NCBI GenBank assembly: GCA_022425945.1 | Contig: JAKMEK010000011.1 | Span: 1 to 36,379, forward strand | Origin: Flavobacteriaceae bacterium | Lineage (GTDB): Bacteria > Bacteroidota > Bacteroidia > Flavobacteriales > Flavobacteriaceae | Direction of reading: 5' to 3' | Length of the DNA: 36,379 nucleotides | Part shown: positions 8,889 to 17,982 of the stretch, in pieces | Position numbering within the stretch: position 1 is the first letter of the stretch | Layout of the letters: every line of letters starts with the position of its first letter | Program-made: the position numbers and the translations under genes | The notes under the pieces: generated by a model | Database searches by the model: none | Told to the model about the DNA's origin: nothing | What the model saw: only the letters and a program-made list of their open reading frames with translations

Positions 8889-11876
8889 TTAAAATTTGAT
8901 GTTAACTCCCAGTGTGAAAGTTTTTGAGAAGAAATAATTGTTTCTTCTGTCGATACCTGGAGCCAAAACGTTAGCCTGACCACCTGTATCTCCATTTGCA
9001 GCTGCACCAGAGTCAATTAATGATGGTTCTGGATCAGTTCCAGTGTAGTCAGAAATAACAAATAAGTTTTGACCACTTAAAGAAAGCATAAGGTTATCGA
9101 TACCCGATATTGAACTTACGTCAATATTACGTGTTACCGTAAGGTTGTCTAATTTCAAGAAATCAGCTTTTTCTACATATAATGAACTGAACTGTGGTTG
9201 TGTAAGTGACGGATCTGCATACTTAGTGTTTACCAAGTTGTACGATCCTTGTGTAGCAACTCTAGGCTCGTAGAAAGCTCTGAAGGAGTTAACCAACGAG
9301 TGACCAAATGCACCTCTAAAAAATGCGTTTACAGTCCACTCTCCAAAAGCAAGTTGGTTGGTCCAACCTAATTCAAGGTCTGGAATACCATTACCTAATA
9401 CAGCAAAATCAGCATCTGGGTTTGTTCCCTGATCACCACCGGTTACCAAATTACCATCAGGATTAACATCAACAAAACCTTGACCACCATTAGTTACGGT
9501 ACCATCCCAAACAGGACCCCAAATGTCTCCTATCTCGTCTCCTACTTGTACTTTAATCACGTTGGTTCCATTTTGACCTGGAGCACCAAGATTACCATCG
9601 GTCTGTAGACCATCAAAAACATACTCCTCTAGGGTTGTTTTGTAACTTGATAAAACTACACCAGCAGTATAGGTAAGATCTGCAGAATTAACTATATCAT
9701 AATTTAAAGCTAATTCAAATCCTGTTGTTTTAATCTTTCCTGCGTTTACTGTTTCCCTATTGAATCCAGTAACAGCAACATCAGATGCTACATCTAATAT
9801 GAAGTCACTAATGTTTCTTGTATATAGATCTAAGGTAGCGTCTAATCTACCTTTACGGTATTCTAAACCAAAGTTTGTTTCCGCTTTCTCTTCCCATTTT
9901 AAATCTGGATTACCTCTTCTAGCAGGTGTAGAAACGAAATTGTCTTGATTATCACTAAATACAGAATAAACATCTTGCGTAAGACCAGATTGACCAGGAA
10001 GTGAACCTGTTACACCATAACCAACTCTAACCTTAAATTTATCAGCACCAAGATTGAGGTATTTGTTTAAGTCAACACCTAAACCGAATGATGGAAAAAT
10101 ACCCCATCTGTTGTTTTCTCCCAAACGTGTTGACCCTTCTCTACGAATAGATGCATTTAAAAATATACCATCGTTAATGGTCAAATTAACACGTCCAAAC
10201 ATAGCGATGATTTTGTCATCAGGAGATTGTCCAGAATTTGCATTAATAAAACCTTCGTTTTGTAAATCTTGAGAAACTTGTATTGCATTTAGGTAATTGA
10301 ATCCATTAGATGGAAAATCACCAAGAGAAAAATACTTTTGCTCATAATTTGATTGTTGAAAAGAATAACCTCCTGTTACGTTTAGATCAACACTACCAAG
10401 GGTATCTGAGTAACGACCATAAGCTTCATAAAGTTTGAACGTTGATTTATTATCAAAAAATCGTGCCTCACCTTTACGAATTGGGCTCGTTGCATTCCCT
10501 CTAAAAAGTGATGTTGGAGCGTAGTATTCTTCATTGGCATAAACAGAAGACTGATTTGCAATGTTTACAGTTGCAGAAAGTTTATCTGAAAAAGTATAAT
10601 CAAGGTTTAAGCCGTAGTTAAATTCCGTTCTTACTCCATTATTAATGTTTTGCTCAAGAATAGAAACTGGGTTAAAACTATCGAATAAACCAGACGCTTC
10701 AAAATAACCACCAAATACGGCTTCTAAAGCTCCACCTGGGTTTAGAGCTGCAGGTGCATTTGAGGCAAGGATTGGAGCCGTAGGATTGTAAAGAAGTGCA
10801 TAACGCAATGCTTCGTTAAATCCATTTTCTGATTCTTTTTTAGTATACGATGTATTGAATGTAATTTTCAATTTATCGTTAAGTGCTTTGGTATTTATGT
10901 GTGCACGAGTGTTGAATTGATCAAATCCTGTCTTATTTAAAACACCCTGAACCTCTCTAACATTCGCAGCAACACGATAATTCGTTTTTCCAGTACCTCC
11001 ACTGGCAGAAAAGTTGTGAATATTAGTGATTGAATTTCGTGTAACCTCATCTAACCAATCGGTGCTATTTCCCGCATCAAAACCATTAAACGATCCACTA
11101 CCAGCTCTAAACTCAGCAGCATTTAAAACAGGAATTGTTTCACCAATTACACCAACAGCAAGCTGACCATTATAATCAAACTTAACCGATCCTTCTTTTC
11201 CTTTTTTGGTTGTTACTAAGATTACCCCAGCAGAACCACGCGATCCGTAGATTGCAGCGGCAGAACCATCTTTAAGTACATTCATCGATTCAATATCAGC
11301 TGGATCAATGTTATCTAGAGAAGCACCAATAATGCCATCAACAACAATTAAAGGCTGAGCATTTGAACCTACAGTAGAAATACCTCTAAGACGAATAACA
11401 CTCGACGCATTAGGGTTACCTCCTCTGTTGTAAATTTGTAAACCTGCTACTTTACCTTGCAATAGACCAGTTGCACTGTTTACAGTACCTTTGTTAAATT
11501 CTTCTTCAGTAACCTTAACTACTGCAGAAGTAATTTCTTTGGAACGCTGTGAACCGTAACCTGTTACAACAACTTCTTCGAGTTCATTGTCCGCAAGTAG
11601 CGTTATTGAAATTTGATCTTGACCACCAACTGCAACATCAAGTGTTACAAAGCCAACAAAAGAAATTTCTAAAACTGCATCAGCAGAAGCTGCGATACTA
11701 AAGTTTCCGTCAAAATCAGTTGTTGTACCATTTGATGTACCTTTTACAACGATGGTTGCTCCAGGCAGAGGGCCATCTTCACTCATCACCGTACCTGATA
11801 CGGATTGAGCATACATCCCCATGCCCACAAAAAACAGCATCGCAAAAAGGAATCCTTTAAATTGATTTTTTTTCAT
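8889..11876 (-). CDS. SusC/RagA-family TonB-dependent outer-membrane transporter
   Basis: This 995-residue TonB-dependent receptor of the SusC/RagA type imports a bound substrate using energy from TonB/ExbBD. Domains in order: signal peptide ending near residue 23 (MYAQ), a carboxypeptidase-regulatory-like beta-sandwich at about residues 25-95 (SGTVMSEDGPLPGATIVVKG), a TonB box/linker region (EEVVVTGYG), the plug with the family motifs LQGKVAGLQI, RLRGISTVG, PLIVVDG and VLKDGSAAAIYGSRGSAGV, then a 22-strand barrel ending in aromatic VNIKF. No frameshift is seen. It is the first gene of the operon, and its leader holds the palindrome at 11974-11991. No exact TAnnTTTG box lies in this leader; the nearest are 7-of-8 matches. 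Confidence 0.97.
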   Translation of the reverse strand: MKKNQFKGFLFAMLFFVGMGMYAQSVSGTVMSEDGPLPGATIVVKGTSNGTTTDFDGNFSIAASADAVLEISFVGFVTLDVAVGGQDQISITLLADNELEEVVVTGYGSQRSKEITSAVVKVTEEEFNKGTVNSATGLLQGKVAGLQIYNRGGNPNASSVIRLRGISTVGSNAQPLIVVDGIIGASLDNIDPADIESMNVLKDGSAAAIYGSRGSAGVILVTTKKGKEGSVKFDYNGQLAVGVIGETIPVLNAAEFRAGSGSFNGFDAGNSTDWLDEVTRNSITNIHNFSASGGTGKTNYRVAANVREVQGVLNKTGFDQFNTRAHINTKALNDKLKITFNTSYTKKESENGFNEALRYALLYNPTAPILASNAPAALNPGGALEAVFGGYFEASGLFDSFNPVSILEQNINNGVRTEFNYGLNLDYTFSDKLSATVNIANQSSVYANEEYYAPTSLFRGNATSPIRKGEARFFDNKSTFKLYEAYGRYSDTLGSVDLNVTGGYSFQQSNYEQKYFSLGDFPSNGFNYLNAIQVSQDLQNEGFINANSGQSPDDKIIAMFGRVNLTINDGIFLNASIRREGSTRLGENNRWGIFPSFGLGVDLNKYLNLGADKFKVRVGYGVTGSLPGQSGLTQDVYSVFSDNQDNFVSTPARRGNPDLKWEEKAETNFGLEYRKGRLDATLDLYTRNISDFILDVASDVAVTGFNRETVNAGKIKTTGFELALNYDIVNSADLTYTAGVVLSSYKTTLEEYVFDGLQTDGNLGAPGQNGTNVIKVQVGDEIGDIWGPVWDGTVTNGGQGFVDVNPDGNLVTGGDQGTNPDADFAVLGNGIPDLELGWTNQLAFGEWTVNAFFRGAFGHSLVNSFRAFYEPRVATQGSYNLVNTKYADPSLTQPQFSSLYVEKADFLKLDNLTVTRNIDVSSISGIDNLMLSLSGQNLFVISDYTGTDPEPSLIDSGAAANGDTGGQANVLAPGIDRRNNYFFSKTFTLGVNIKF

Positions 11877-11973
11877 TTTTGATAAATTTAGTTTTGGTTT
11901 ATGTATTTTACTTAAAAATACGCATAGAAAAATAAATATAGTGAATAATTAAACGCTGACTTTTATTGTTGGC

Positions 11974-11991
11974 AACGAAAAGCTTTTCGTT
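11974..11991. promoter_or_regulatory. Candidate LacI-family operator (18-bp perfect palindrome)
   Basis: AACGAAAAGCTTTTCGTT is an exact 18-bp palindrome in the 155-bp divergent region between susC (start 11876) and the LacI-type gene (start 12032). LacI-family dimers bind even palindromes of this size, with a central CG or GC step. Its position, 40 bases before the regulator start and about 97 before susC, would allow control of both. I saw no second copy in the window. Confidence 0.6.
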
Positions 11992-12031
11992 TTAAGGTTT
12001 TCCTCATTATATTGCCATATTATTCCATAAA

Positions 12032-13048
12032 ATGAAAAATCTTACCTTAAAAGACATAGCAACGGCTTTAAACATATCAGTTACTACGGTATCCAAGGCT
12101 CTTAAGAACTATCCAGATGTTAGTGCAAAAACCAAAGAACGTGTAAAGGCTTATGCTAAAAAGGTGAATTTCACACCAAATGCACATGCTGCTTTTTTAC
12201 GCACCCAAGAATCAAAACTAATTGGGGTAGTCATTCCCCGGCTAAATCATTTCTTCTTTAGCAATGTCCTGAGGGGGATTATGAAAGCAGCAGAAGAAAA
12301 GGACTATATGGTCATTGTCTTAAGTTCTGACGAAACTTATGAACTGGAAAAAAAACAAATCAACCGTTTACTCCAACAAAATGTAGATGGAATTTTATTG
12401 TCCATTGCTGATTCTACACACGACACCAAACACATAGATGCAATTATTGAGCAAAAAGTCCCACTTATATTTTTTGACAAATACTCCAAACTAAGCAATT
12501 GTTCAAGTATTGTTATCAATGATCAAAAAGCAGCCTTCAACGCGGTTGAGCACTTAATTAAACAGGGGAAAAAAAACATTGCTCACCTTCGTGGGCCATT
12601 TCTTCCTCAAAACTCCATCGATCGTTTCTTAGGATATCGTAAAGCTCTTGAGCATTATGGACTAGCATACAAAAAAGAATGGGTCTTCACCTGCAATCAA
12701 ATTTCGAATGAAGAAGGCTATGCTTACACCCAAGAAATTATTAAAAAACACCCAGAAATAGATGCCATATTTGCAGTCGCTGATATGCCTGCAGTGGGGG
12801 CTATTAAATGTTTGAATGAACATAATATTGCAATTCCAGATCAAATTGCAGTAATGGGTTTTAGCAATTGGAGAATCTCAAATTTAGTCACTCCTACTCT
12901 AAGTACGGTCAATCAACCTGGGATTGAAATGGGTGAAAAAGCCTTTCAAATGTTTTACAGAGAATATCAATTAATGAAAAAAAACGAAACCGTTATCTTT
13001 GAAAAAATTGAAGTGGATACCGAAATTATCATACGCCAATCAACTTAA
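12032..13048 (+). CDS. LacI/GalR-family transcriptional regulator
   Basis: This 338-residue protein has an N-terminal helix-turn-helix and hinge helix (LTLKDIATALNISVTTVSKA at residues 4-23, then NFTPNAHAAFLRT) and a periplasmic-binding-protein-like effector domain with the family signatures IGVVIPRL, FFSNVLRGI, DGILLS, FDKY and AVMGFSNW. It is transcribed away from susC, with a perfect palindrome between them, so it probably represses or activates the SusCD-lipoprotein operon in response to a sugar or related ligand. In Bacteroidota most SusCD loci use ECF sigma/anti-sigma, HTCS or SusR regulators; LacI control is less frequent but known. The gene ends one base short of the convergent queG stop. 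Confidence 0.93.
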   Translation: MKNLTLKDIATALNISVTTVSKALKNYPDVSAKTKERVKAYAKKVNFTPNAHAAFLRTQESKLIGVVIPRLNHFFFSNVLRGIMKAAEEKDYMVIVLSSDETYELEKKQINRLLQQNVDGILLSIADSTHDTKHIDAIIEQKVPLIFFDKYSKLSNCSSIVINDQKAAFNAVEHLIKQGKKNIAHLRGPFLPQNSIDRFLGYRKALEHYGLAYKKEWVFTCNQISNEEGYAYTQEIIKKHPEIDAIFAVADMPAVGAIKCLNEHNIAIPDQIAVMGFSNWRISNLVTPTLSTVNQPGIEMGEKAFQMFYREYQLMKKNETVIFEKIEVDTEIIIRQST

Positions 13049-13049
13049 T

Positions 13050-13982
13050 CTAGGCTTCGTTTAAAAAACGAATATTTCGCTTTAAACCACTGAACTTCGC
13101 TCTTTTTACAGCACTTTTTTTGAATACTTTTTTAAAGGTTTCCTCGGTTAACTCCGTCCAATCACTATCGGTTAACGCTAACAATTCCTTATTCGGCTGA
13201 AAGGCAGTTTCTTTATGGGGTTGTGCAAATCGATTCCAAGGACAAACGGTTTGGCAAATGTCGCATCCAAACATCCATCCCTCCATTTTCCCTTTAAACG
13301 ATTGTGGTATCGCCTCTTTTAATTCTATGGTTGCGTAAGAAATACATTTACTCCCATCAATCTGGTAAGGTGCAATTAACGCCTCGGTAGGACAGGCATC
13401 AATGCAGGCCGTGCAGCTACCACAATGATCTGCTACCGGAAGATCGTATTCTAGGTCCAAATCAATAATGAGTTCTGCGATAAAGAAAAAAGAGCCTACT
13501 TGCTTTGCAATCAAATTGGTGTTCTTTCCTATCCAACCCAAACCTGCACGTTTAGCCCAAGCCTTATCCATTACGGGTGCAGAGTCAACAAATACTCTAC
13601 CGTCAATATCCCCTATTAGCTCTCGCATTCGCAGCATCAATTGCGTTAACTTATTTTTAATGACTCCATGGTAGTCTTGCCCAAAAGCATAGCTAGCTAT
13701 TTTGGGTGCATTTGTATCGGTCTGTTTTTCTTCGGTATGGTAATTCAATAACAAAGAAACTATACTCTTTGCTCCGGGAACCAGCAACCTTGGATCAAGT
13801 CGCTTATCGAAATGCCTTTCCATATAAGACATCTGGCCATGTCGACCTTGATTTAGCCACTGCTCCAACTTAGGTGCCTCATCATATAAAAAATCTGCTT
13901 TTGCGATTCCGCAGGATAAAAAACCTAGGGCTTTAGCTTCCTGTTTAATAAGCGCAGCATAGTGATTGCGATTATCAGGCAT
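13050..13982 (-). CDS. queG: Epoxyqueuosine reductase QueG
   Basis: QueG reduces epoxyqueuosine to queuosine in the wobble position of GUN-anticodon tRNAs, using a cobalamin and two [4Fe-4S] clusters in the cytoplasm. The 310-residue protein shows the ferredoxin-type cysteine set [12 protein letters not shown] (Cys187, 190, 193, 197) and Cys213, Cys240, Cys243 and Cys247 ([11 protein letters not shown]) for the second cluster. The conserved VDSAP segment carries the presumed catalytic Asp133. It is the short form without the C-terminal HEAT repeats of the E. coli enzyme, as in many Bacteroidota. It lies 10 bases downstream of ruvB on the same strand and is likely co-transcribed. Confidence 0.96.
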   Translation of the reverse strand: MPDNRNHYAALIKQEAKALGFLSCGIAKADFLYDEAPKLEQWLNQGRHGQMSYMERHFDKRLDPRLLVPGAKSIVSLLLNYHTEEKQTDTNAPKIASYAFGQDYHGVIKNKLTQLMLRMRELIGDIDGRVFVDSAPVMDKAWAKRAGLGWIGKNTNLIAKQVGSFFFIAELIIDLDLEYDLPVADHCGSCTACIDACPTEALIAPYQIDGSKCISYATIELKEAIPQSFKGKMEGWMFGCDICQTVCPWNRFAQPHKETAFQPNKELLALTDSDWTELTEETFKKVFKKSAVKRAKFSGLKRNIRFLNEA

Positions 13983-13992
13983 GAGTTATGAA

Positions 13993-15012
13993 CTAAAACA
14001 ATCCTCCTTGATTCCCTTTAATTCTCCCCAAGTGTTTGTAGGCCAGCTCGGTGACCTCTCGGCCACGCGGCGTTCGAACAATAAATCCTTGCTGAATGAG
14101 AAAGGGTTCATAGACCTCCTCTATTGTTTCTCCGTTTTCGGACACCGCAGTTGCAAGCGTAGTTATTCCTACTGGACCACCTTTAAATTTATCGATAAGG
14201 GTGGTTAGAATCTTATTATCCATTTCATCTAATCCGTGAGTGTCTACTTGCAAGGCGTTCAAACCAAACTGTGTAATGGGCAGATCAATCTTTCCATTTC
14301 CTTTGATCTGCGCAAAATCGCGAATACGACGCAATAGACCATTGGCAATTCGCGGTGTACCTCTACTTCGGCCAGCAATTTCAATGGAGGCATCTTGTTT
14401 AATTGGTACATTTAAGATCGCAGAACTTCGCTCGACTATGGTGGACAATAACTCTGTGGAATAATATTGCAAGCGACTACTGATACCAAAACGTGCCCGC
14501 ATAGGAGCAGTTAGAAGGCCAGAGCGGGTTGTTGCTCCCACTAGGGTAAAAGGATTTAAGGTGATTTGTACCGTACGTGCATTAGGCCCAGATTCGATCA
14601 TGATATCGATCTTATAATCCTCCATGGCGGAATACAAATATTCTTCTACTATGGGACTTAAACGATGAATTTCATCAATAAACAATATATCTCTTGGTTC
14701 CAAATTAGTTAATAGACCTGCAAGGTCTCCTGGCTTATCCAATACTGGTCCTGAAGTCATCTTTATGCCAACATTGAGTTCGTTTGCTAAAATGTGGGCT
14801 AAGGTTGTTTTTCCGAGACCCGGAGGCCCATGAAAAAGGGTGTGATCCAAAGCTTCTTCGCGCTGATTGGCCGCAGCAACAAAGATTTTTAGGTTTTCAA
14901 GAATGGTGTCTTGTCCCGCAAAATCGTCAAAACTTAGGGGGCGCAATGCGCGATCTATGTCTTGTTCTTCTGGAGAAAAATGCTCATTGGTGGGATCGAG
15001 ATTTTCATTCAT
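13993..15012 (-). CDS. ruvB: Holliday junction branch-migration helicase RuvB
   Basis: RuvB is the hexameric AAA+ motor that drives branch migration of Holliday junctions with RuvA. At 339 residues it has normal length. Motifs: Walker [10 protein letters not shown] (62-70), Walker B LFIDEIH (110-116), sensor 1 GATTR (159-163), the arginine-finger region PMRARFG (170-176), and a C-terminal winged helix ending in [17 protein letters not shown]. The start ATG (15010-15012) is followed by a typical short N-terminal extension. A TATATTTG box ends only a few bases before the ATG, so the transcript may be nearly leaderless. queG follows directly. Confidence 0.97.
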   Translation of the reverse strand: MNENLDPTNEHFSPEEQDIDRALRPLSFDDFAGQDTILENLKIFVAAANQREEALDHTLFHGPPGLGKTTLAHILANELNVGIKMTSGPVLDKPGDLAGLLTNLEPRDILFIDEIHRLSPIVEEYLYSAMEDYKIDIMIESGPNARTVQITLNPFTLVGATTRSGLLTAPMRARFGISSRLQYYSTELLSTIVERSSAILNVPIKQDASIEIAGRSRGTPRIANGLLRRIRDFAQIKGNGKIDLPITQFGLNALQVDTHGLDEMDNKILTTLIDKFKGGPVGITTLATAVSENGETIEEVYEPFLIQQGFIVRTPRGREVTELAYKHLGRIKGNQGGLF

Positions 15013-15016
15013 TTAA

Positions 15017-15024
15017 CAAATATA
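15017..15024 (-). promoter_or_regulatory. ruvB: Possible -7 promoter box for ruvB-queG
   Basis: TATATTTG on the minus strand matches the Bacteroidota -7 consensus TAnnTTTG exactly and lies between the coxA terminator and the ruvB ATG. A TTTG lies about 25 bases upstream, slightly longer spacing than usual. The predicted start of transcription would fall at or within a base or two of the start codon. Confidence 0.4.
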
Positions 15025-15040
15025 ACAGAACAGAATAAAA

Positions 15041-15062
15041 AAAGAGGCCCAAAGGCCTCTTT
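15041..15062 (-). terminator. Intrinsic terminator of the act-cox operon
   Basis: Perfect 9-bp stem AAAGAGGCC (15041-15049) / GGCCTCTTT (15054-15062) with a 4-base loop. On the minus strand it is followed by a run of seven T residues, counting the end of the stem (plus-strand A-run 15037-15043). It starts about 22 bases after the coxA stop codon and separates coxA from ruvB. Confidence 0.9.
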
Positions 15063-15084
15063 CATGTATTAATTCTAACAAAGA

Positions 15085-16875
15085 TTAGTGCTGTAACTCT
15101 TCTTCACCTTCTTTTAAAGGAACGACTTGAGAAACCCAGTCTTCTTCTTGACCTGGCTTAGAATAGTCATACGCCCAACGGTGAACTTCTGGAATAGCTC
15201 CTGGCCAGTTACCATGCATATGTTCTACTGGAGTAGTCCATTCCATTGTATTCGATTTCCATGGATTCTGCTCTGCTGCTTTTCCATAAAAAATACTGTG
15301 GATAAAGTTGTATAGGAAAACCAACTGTGCTGCTCCGGCTGCAAAAGCAAAAAGAGAGATTACAATGTTGATGTCTGCTATATCGTCAAAGTAAGGGAAG
15401 TTGGTATTGGTGTAATAACGTCTAGGAAGACCTGCCATTCCAATAAAGTGCATTGGGAAGAATACTCCATAAGCACAAACTGCCGTTACCCAAAAGTGAA
15501 CATAACCAAGGTTTTTGTTCATCATCTTTCCAAACATTTTTGGGAACCAGTGGTAGACCCCTGCAAACAGACCATAGAGTGCTGAAATACCCATTACCAA
15601 GTGGAAGTGAGCAACAACGAAGTATGTATCGTGCACATTAATGTCTAGGGTACTATCTCCTAAGATGATTCCTGTTAATCCACCAGAAATAAAAGTCGAA
15701 ACTAAACCAATGGAGAACAACATTGCAGGGTTTAACTGTAAATTTCCTTTCCACAAAGTAGTGATATAGTTAAATGCTTTTACTGCAGATGGAATTGCAA
15801 TCAATAATGTTGTGAAGGTAAATACTGACCCTAAGAATGGGTTCATTCCAGAGATAAACATGTGGTGACCCCATACAATGGTAGACAAGAAAGCAATCGC
15901 TAAAATTGAGGCTACCATGGCACGGTAACCAAAGATTGGTTTACGTGAATTGGTGGCAATAATTTCTGAAGTAATTCCAAGGGCTGGTAGTAATACAATG
16001 TATACTTCTGGGTGACCCAAAAACCAGAAAAGGTGCTCATACAATACCGGAGATCCTCCTTGGTAATGCAATACTTCTCCTTGAATAAAGATATCAGATA
16101 AAAAGAAAGATGTTCCAAAACTTCTATCCATAATCAACAACAATGCTGCGGATAAAAGAACAGGGAAAGAAACAACCCCAATGATTGCTGTCACAAAGAA
16201 AGCCCAAATTGTCAAGGGTAAACGAGACATAGACATTCCTTTGGTACGCAGGTTGATTACAGTTACGATATAGTTCAACGACCCAAGTAGTGAAGAGGCA
16301 ATAAAGATCGCCATAGATACCAACCAAAGTGTCATTCCAAGACCAGAACCTGGTTGTGCTTGCGGCAATGCAGAAAGGGGAGGATAAATTGTCCATCCAG
16401 CTGCTGCAGGTCCTGCTTCAACAAATAAGGAAGCAACCATAATCGCTGACGATAAGAAAAACAACCAGAAAGAAATCATGTTCAATAATCCAGAAGCCAT
16501 ATCGCGAGCACCTATTTGTAGCGGAATTAATAGGTTACTAAAGGTTCCACTCAGTCCAGCGGTCAATACAAAAAACACCATAATGGTACCATGAATGGTT
16601 ACCAAAGCCAAATAAACATTAGGATCCATTACTCCTTCAGGAGCCCATTTTCCCAATAGCACTTCAAAAATGGCAAAAGATTGCTCTGGCCATGCTAATT
16701 GAATTCTAAACAATAAGGACATTGCGATACCAATGATTCCCATGAACAAACCTGTAATGAGGTATTGCTTGGCAATCATTTTATGGTCCTGACTGAAGAT
16801 ATACTTCGTCATGAATGTTTCCTTGTGATGATGTCCGTGATCCTCTTCGTGTGCTTGCGCTGCTACTGCTGACAT
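15085..16875 (-). CDS. coxA: Cytochrome c oxidase subunit I (aa3-type)
   Basis: This is the catalytic subunit of the haem-copper oxidase, which reduces oxygen to water and pumps protons. The 596 residues contain about 12 membrane helices. Metal ligands are all present: haem a His95 and His425, haem a3 His423, CuB His288, His337 and His338, and cross-linked Tyr292 (GHPEVYIVLLPALG). D-channel residues Asp125 and Asn132 (IGARDMASGLLN) and Glu289, and K-channel Lys366, are conserved, so it is a type A proton-pumping enzyme. The N-terminus before the first helix is His-rich (AHEEDHGHHHK). It is the last gene of the act-cox operon, 21 bases after coxB. Subunit III is not in this cluster and must be encoded elsewhere if it is used. 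Confidence 0.97.
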   Translation of the reverse strand: MSAVAAQAHEEDHGHHHKETFMTKYIFSQDHKMIAKQYLITGLFMGIIGIAMSLLFRIQLAWPEQSFAIFEVLLGKWAPEGVMDPNVYLALVTIHGTIMVFFVLTAGLSGTFSNLLIPLQIGARDMASGLLNMISFWLFFLSSAIMVASLFVEAGPAAAGWTIYPPLSALPQAQPGSGLGMTLWLVSMAIFIASSLLGSLNYIVTVINLRTKGMSMSRLPLTIWAFFVTAIIGVVSFPVLLSAALLLIMDRSFGTSFFLSDIFIQGEVLHYQGGSPVLYEHLFWFLGHPEVYIVLLPALGITSEIIATNSRKPIFGYRAMVASILAIAFLSTIVWGHHMFISGMNPFLGSVFTFTTLLIAIPSAVKAFNYITTLWKGNLQLNPAMLFSIGLVSTFISGGLTGIILGDSTLDINVHDTYFVVAHFHLVMGISALYGLFAGVYHWFPKMFGKMMNKNLGYVHFWVTAVCAYGVFFPMHFIGMAGLPRRYYTNTNFPYFDDIADINIVISLFAFAAGAAQLVFLYNFIHSIFYGKAAEQNPWKSNTMEWTTPVEHMHGNWPGAIPEVHRWAYDYSKPGQEEDWVSQVVPLKEGEEELQH

Positions 16876-16896
16876 ATCTTTATTTTTTTAATTAAT

Positions 16897-17961
16897 TTAT
16901 TGAATGACTTGTGCAAAGGTTGGCTGTTGAGCTATCCATTTTTCATACTCTTCTGGTGTCTCAACAATAATTTTCATTTGCATGTTGTAGTGAGAAGCAC
17001 CACAAATTTTGTTACACAATAATAGGTAATCAAATGTGTAAGGCTCTAAAGCTTCTTCGCCATTAGCTACTAAAGCTTTGCTTTTTTCTACTCTTATTTT
17101 ATTGATCTTTTTCACTTTAGCGATCATGTCTGGGTTTTGACGCATCTCATCAGTTGTGGTGATGGGCGTAAAAGCAAACTCAGTAATCATGCCAGGCACA
17201 CAGTTCATTTGTGCTCGAAAGTGAGGCATGTAAGCAGAGTGAAGTACATCTTGAGAACGCATTTTGAAAATAACTTCACGCCCTACAGGTAAATGCAATT
17301 CTTGTACGACAACATCATCTAAACCGTTAGGATCAGTTGCGTCAATACCTACCTGGTTTTTCCCGTCGAAGTCTTGTAAAAAACGAACATTTGCATCTCC
17401 AAGAACACCGTCTTGACCGGAATAGCGTGCCTTCCAGTTAAACTGTTGTGCGTACAATTCTACCACAAGCGCTTCATCGTTTTCTTCTACCGTCATGATG
17501 GTTGTCCAAGTGTACAAACCATACAAGATTAATCCAGCTAGAGTAATCACAGGAATAATCGTCCAGATAGCTTCTAGTACATCGTTATCGGCATAAAAGA
17601 GTGCTTTTTTCCCTTTCTCCCCACGATATTTGTAAGAGAAGTAATACAATAATGCTTGCGTTACTGTTTGCACAAAAAAGATCAATGCAAACGAAATCCA
17701 CATTAGATTATCGTACTGACTTCCGTGTTCAGAAGCTGCCTCTGGTAATAAGACATCGCCCCATGCGTAGAACGAATATAGGGTTAGTAAGTAAATGAAA
17801 ACCAAAAAGGCAAACATTAACTTTCCTTGGGTGTTGTTGTCGTTATCGTCAGCAACTTGTGAAGTGTTGCGTTCGGTTTGGGACAAATCAAACATCTTGG
17901 AAATTTGCCAAATGGAAATTCCGATTAAAACAAGTACCGTAAGGGTTAGTATAGCCGTCAT
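16897..17961 (-). CDS. coxB: Cytochrome c oxidase subunit II
   Basis: Subunit II carries the CuA centre that receives electrons from cytochrome c or directly from alternative complex III. The 354-residue protein has the CuA ligands His241, Cys316, Cys320, His324 and Met327 (CNKICGASHYNM) in the C-terminal periplasmic cupredoxin domain. It has four hydrophobic N-terminal segments (about 3-20, 47-66, 86-108 and 130-152) instead of the usual two helices, and no cleavable lipoprotein signal. An insertion of about 40 residues with many Lys and Glu (about 267-306) lies between the His241 region and the CuA cysteines. There is no fused cytochrome c domain. It lies between actF and coxA. Confidence 0.96.
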   Translation of the reverse strand: MTAILTLTVLVLIGISIWQISKMFDLSQTERNTSQVADDNDNNTQGKLMFAFLVFIYLLTLYSFYAWGDVLLPEAASEHGSQYDNLMWISFALIFFVQTVTQALLYYFSYKYRGEKGKKALFYADNDVLEAIWTIIPVITLAGLILYGLYTWTTIMTVEENDEALVVELYAQQFNWKARYSGQDGVLGDANVRFLQDFDGKNQVGIDATDPNGLDDVVVQELHLPVGREVIFKMRSQDVLHSAYMPHFRAQMNCVPGMITEFAFTPITTTDEMRQNPDMIAKVKKINKIRVEKSKALVANGEEALEPYTFDYLLLCNKICGASHYNMQMKIIVETPEEYEKWIAQQPTFAQVIQ

Positions 17962-17982
17962 CTATCTCTTTCTAATTATATT

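Noticed and set aside
13966-15038. Plus-strand open frames across ruvB and queG
   Set aside because: They are shadows of two well-recognised genes on the opposite strand.
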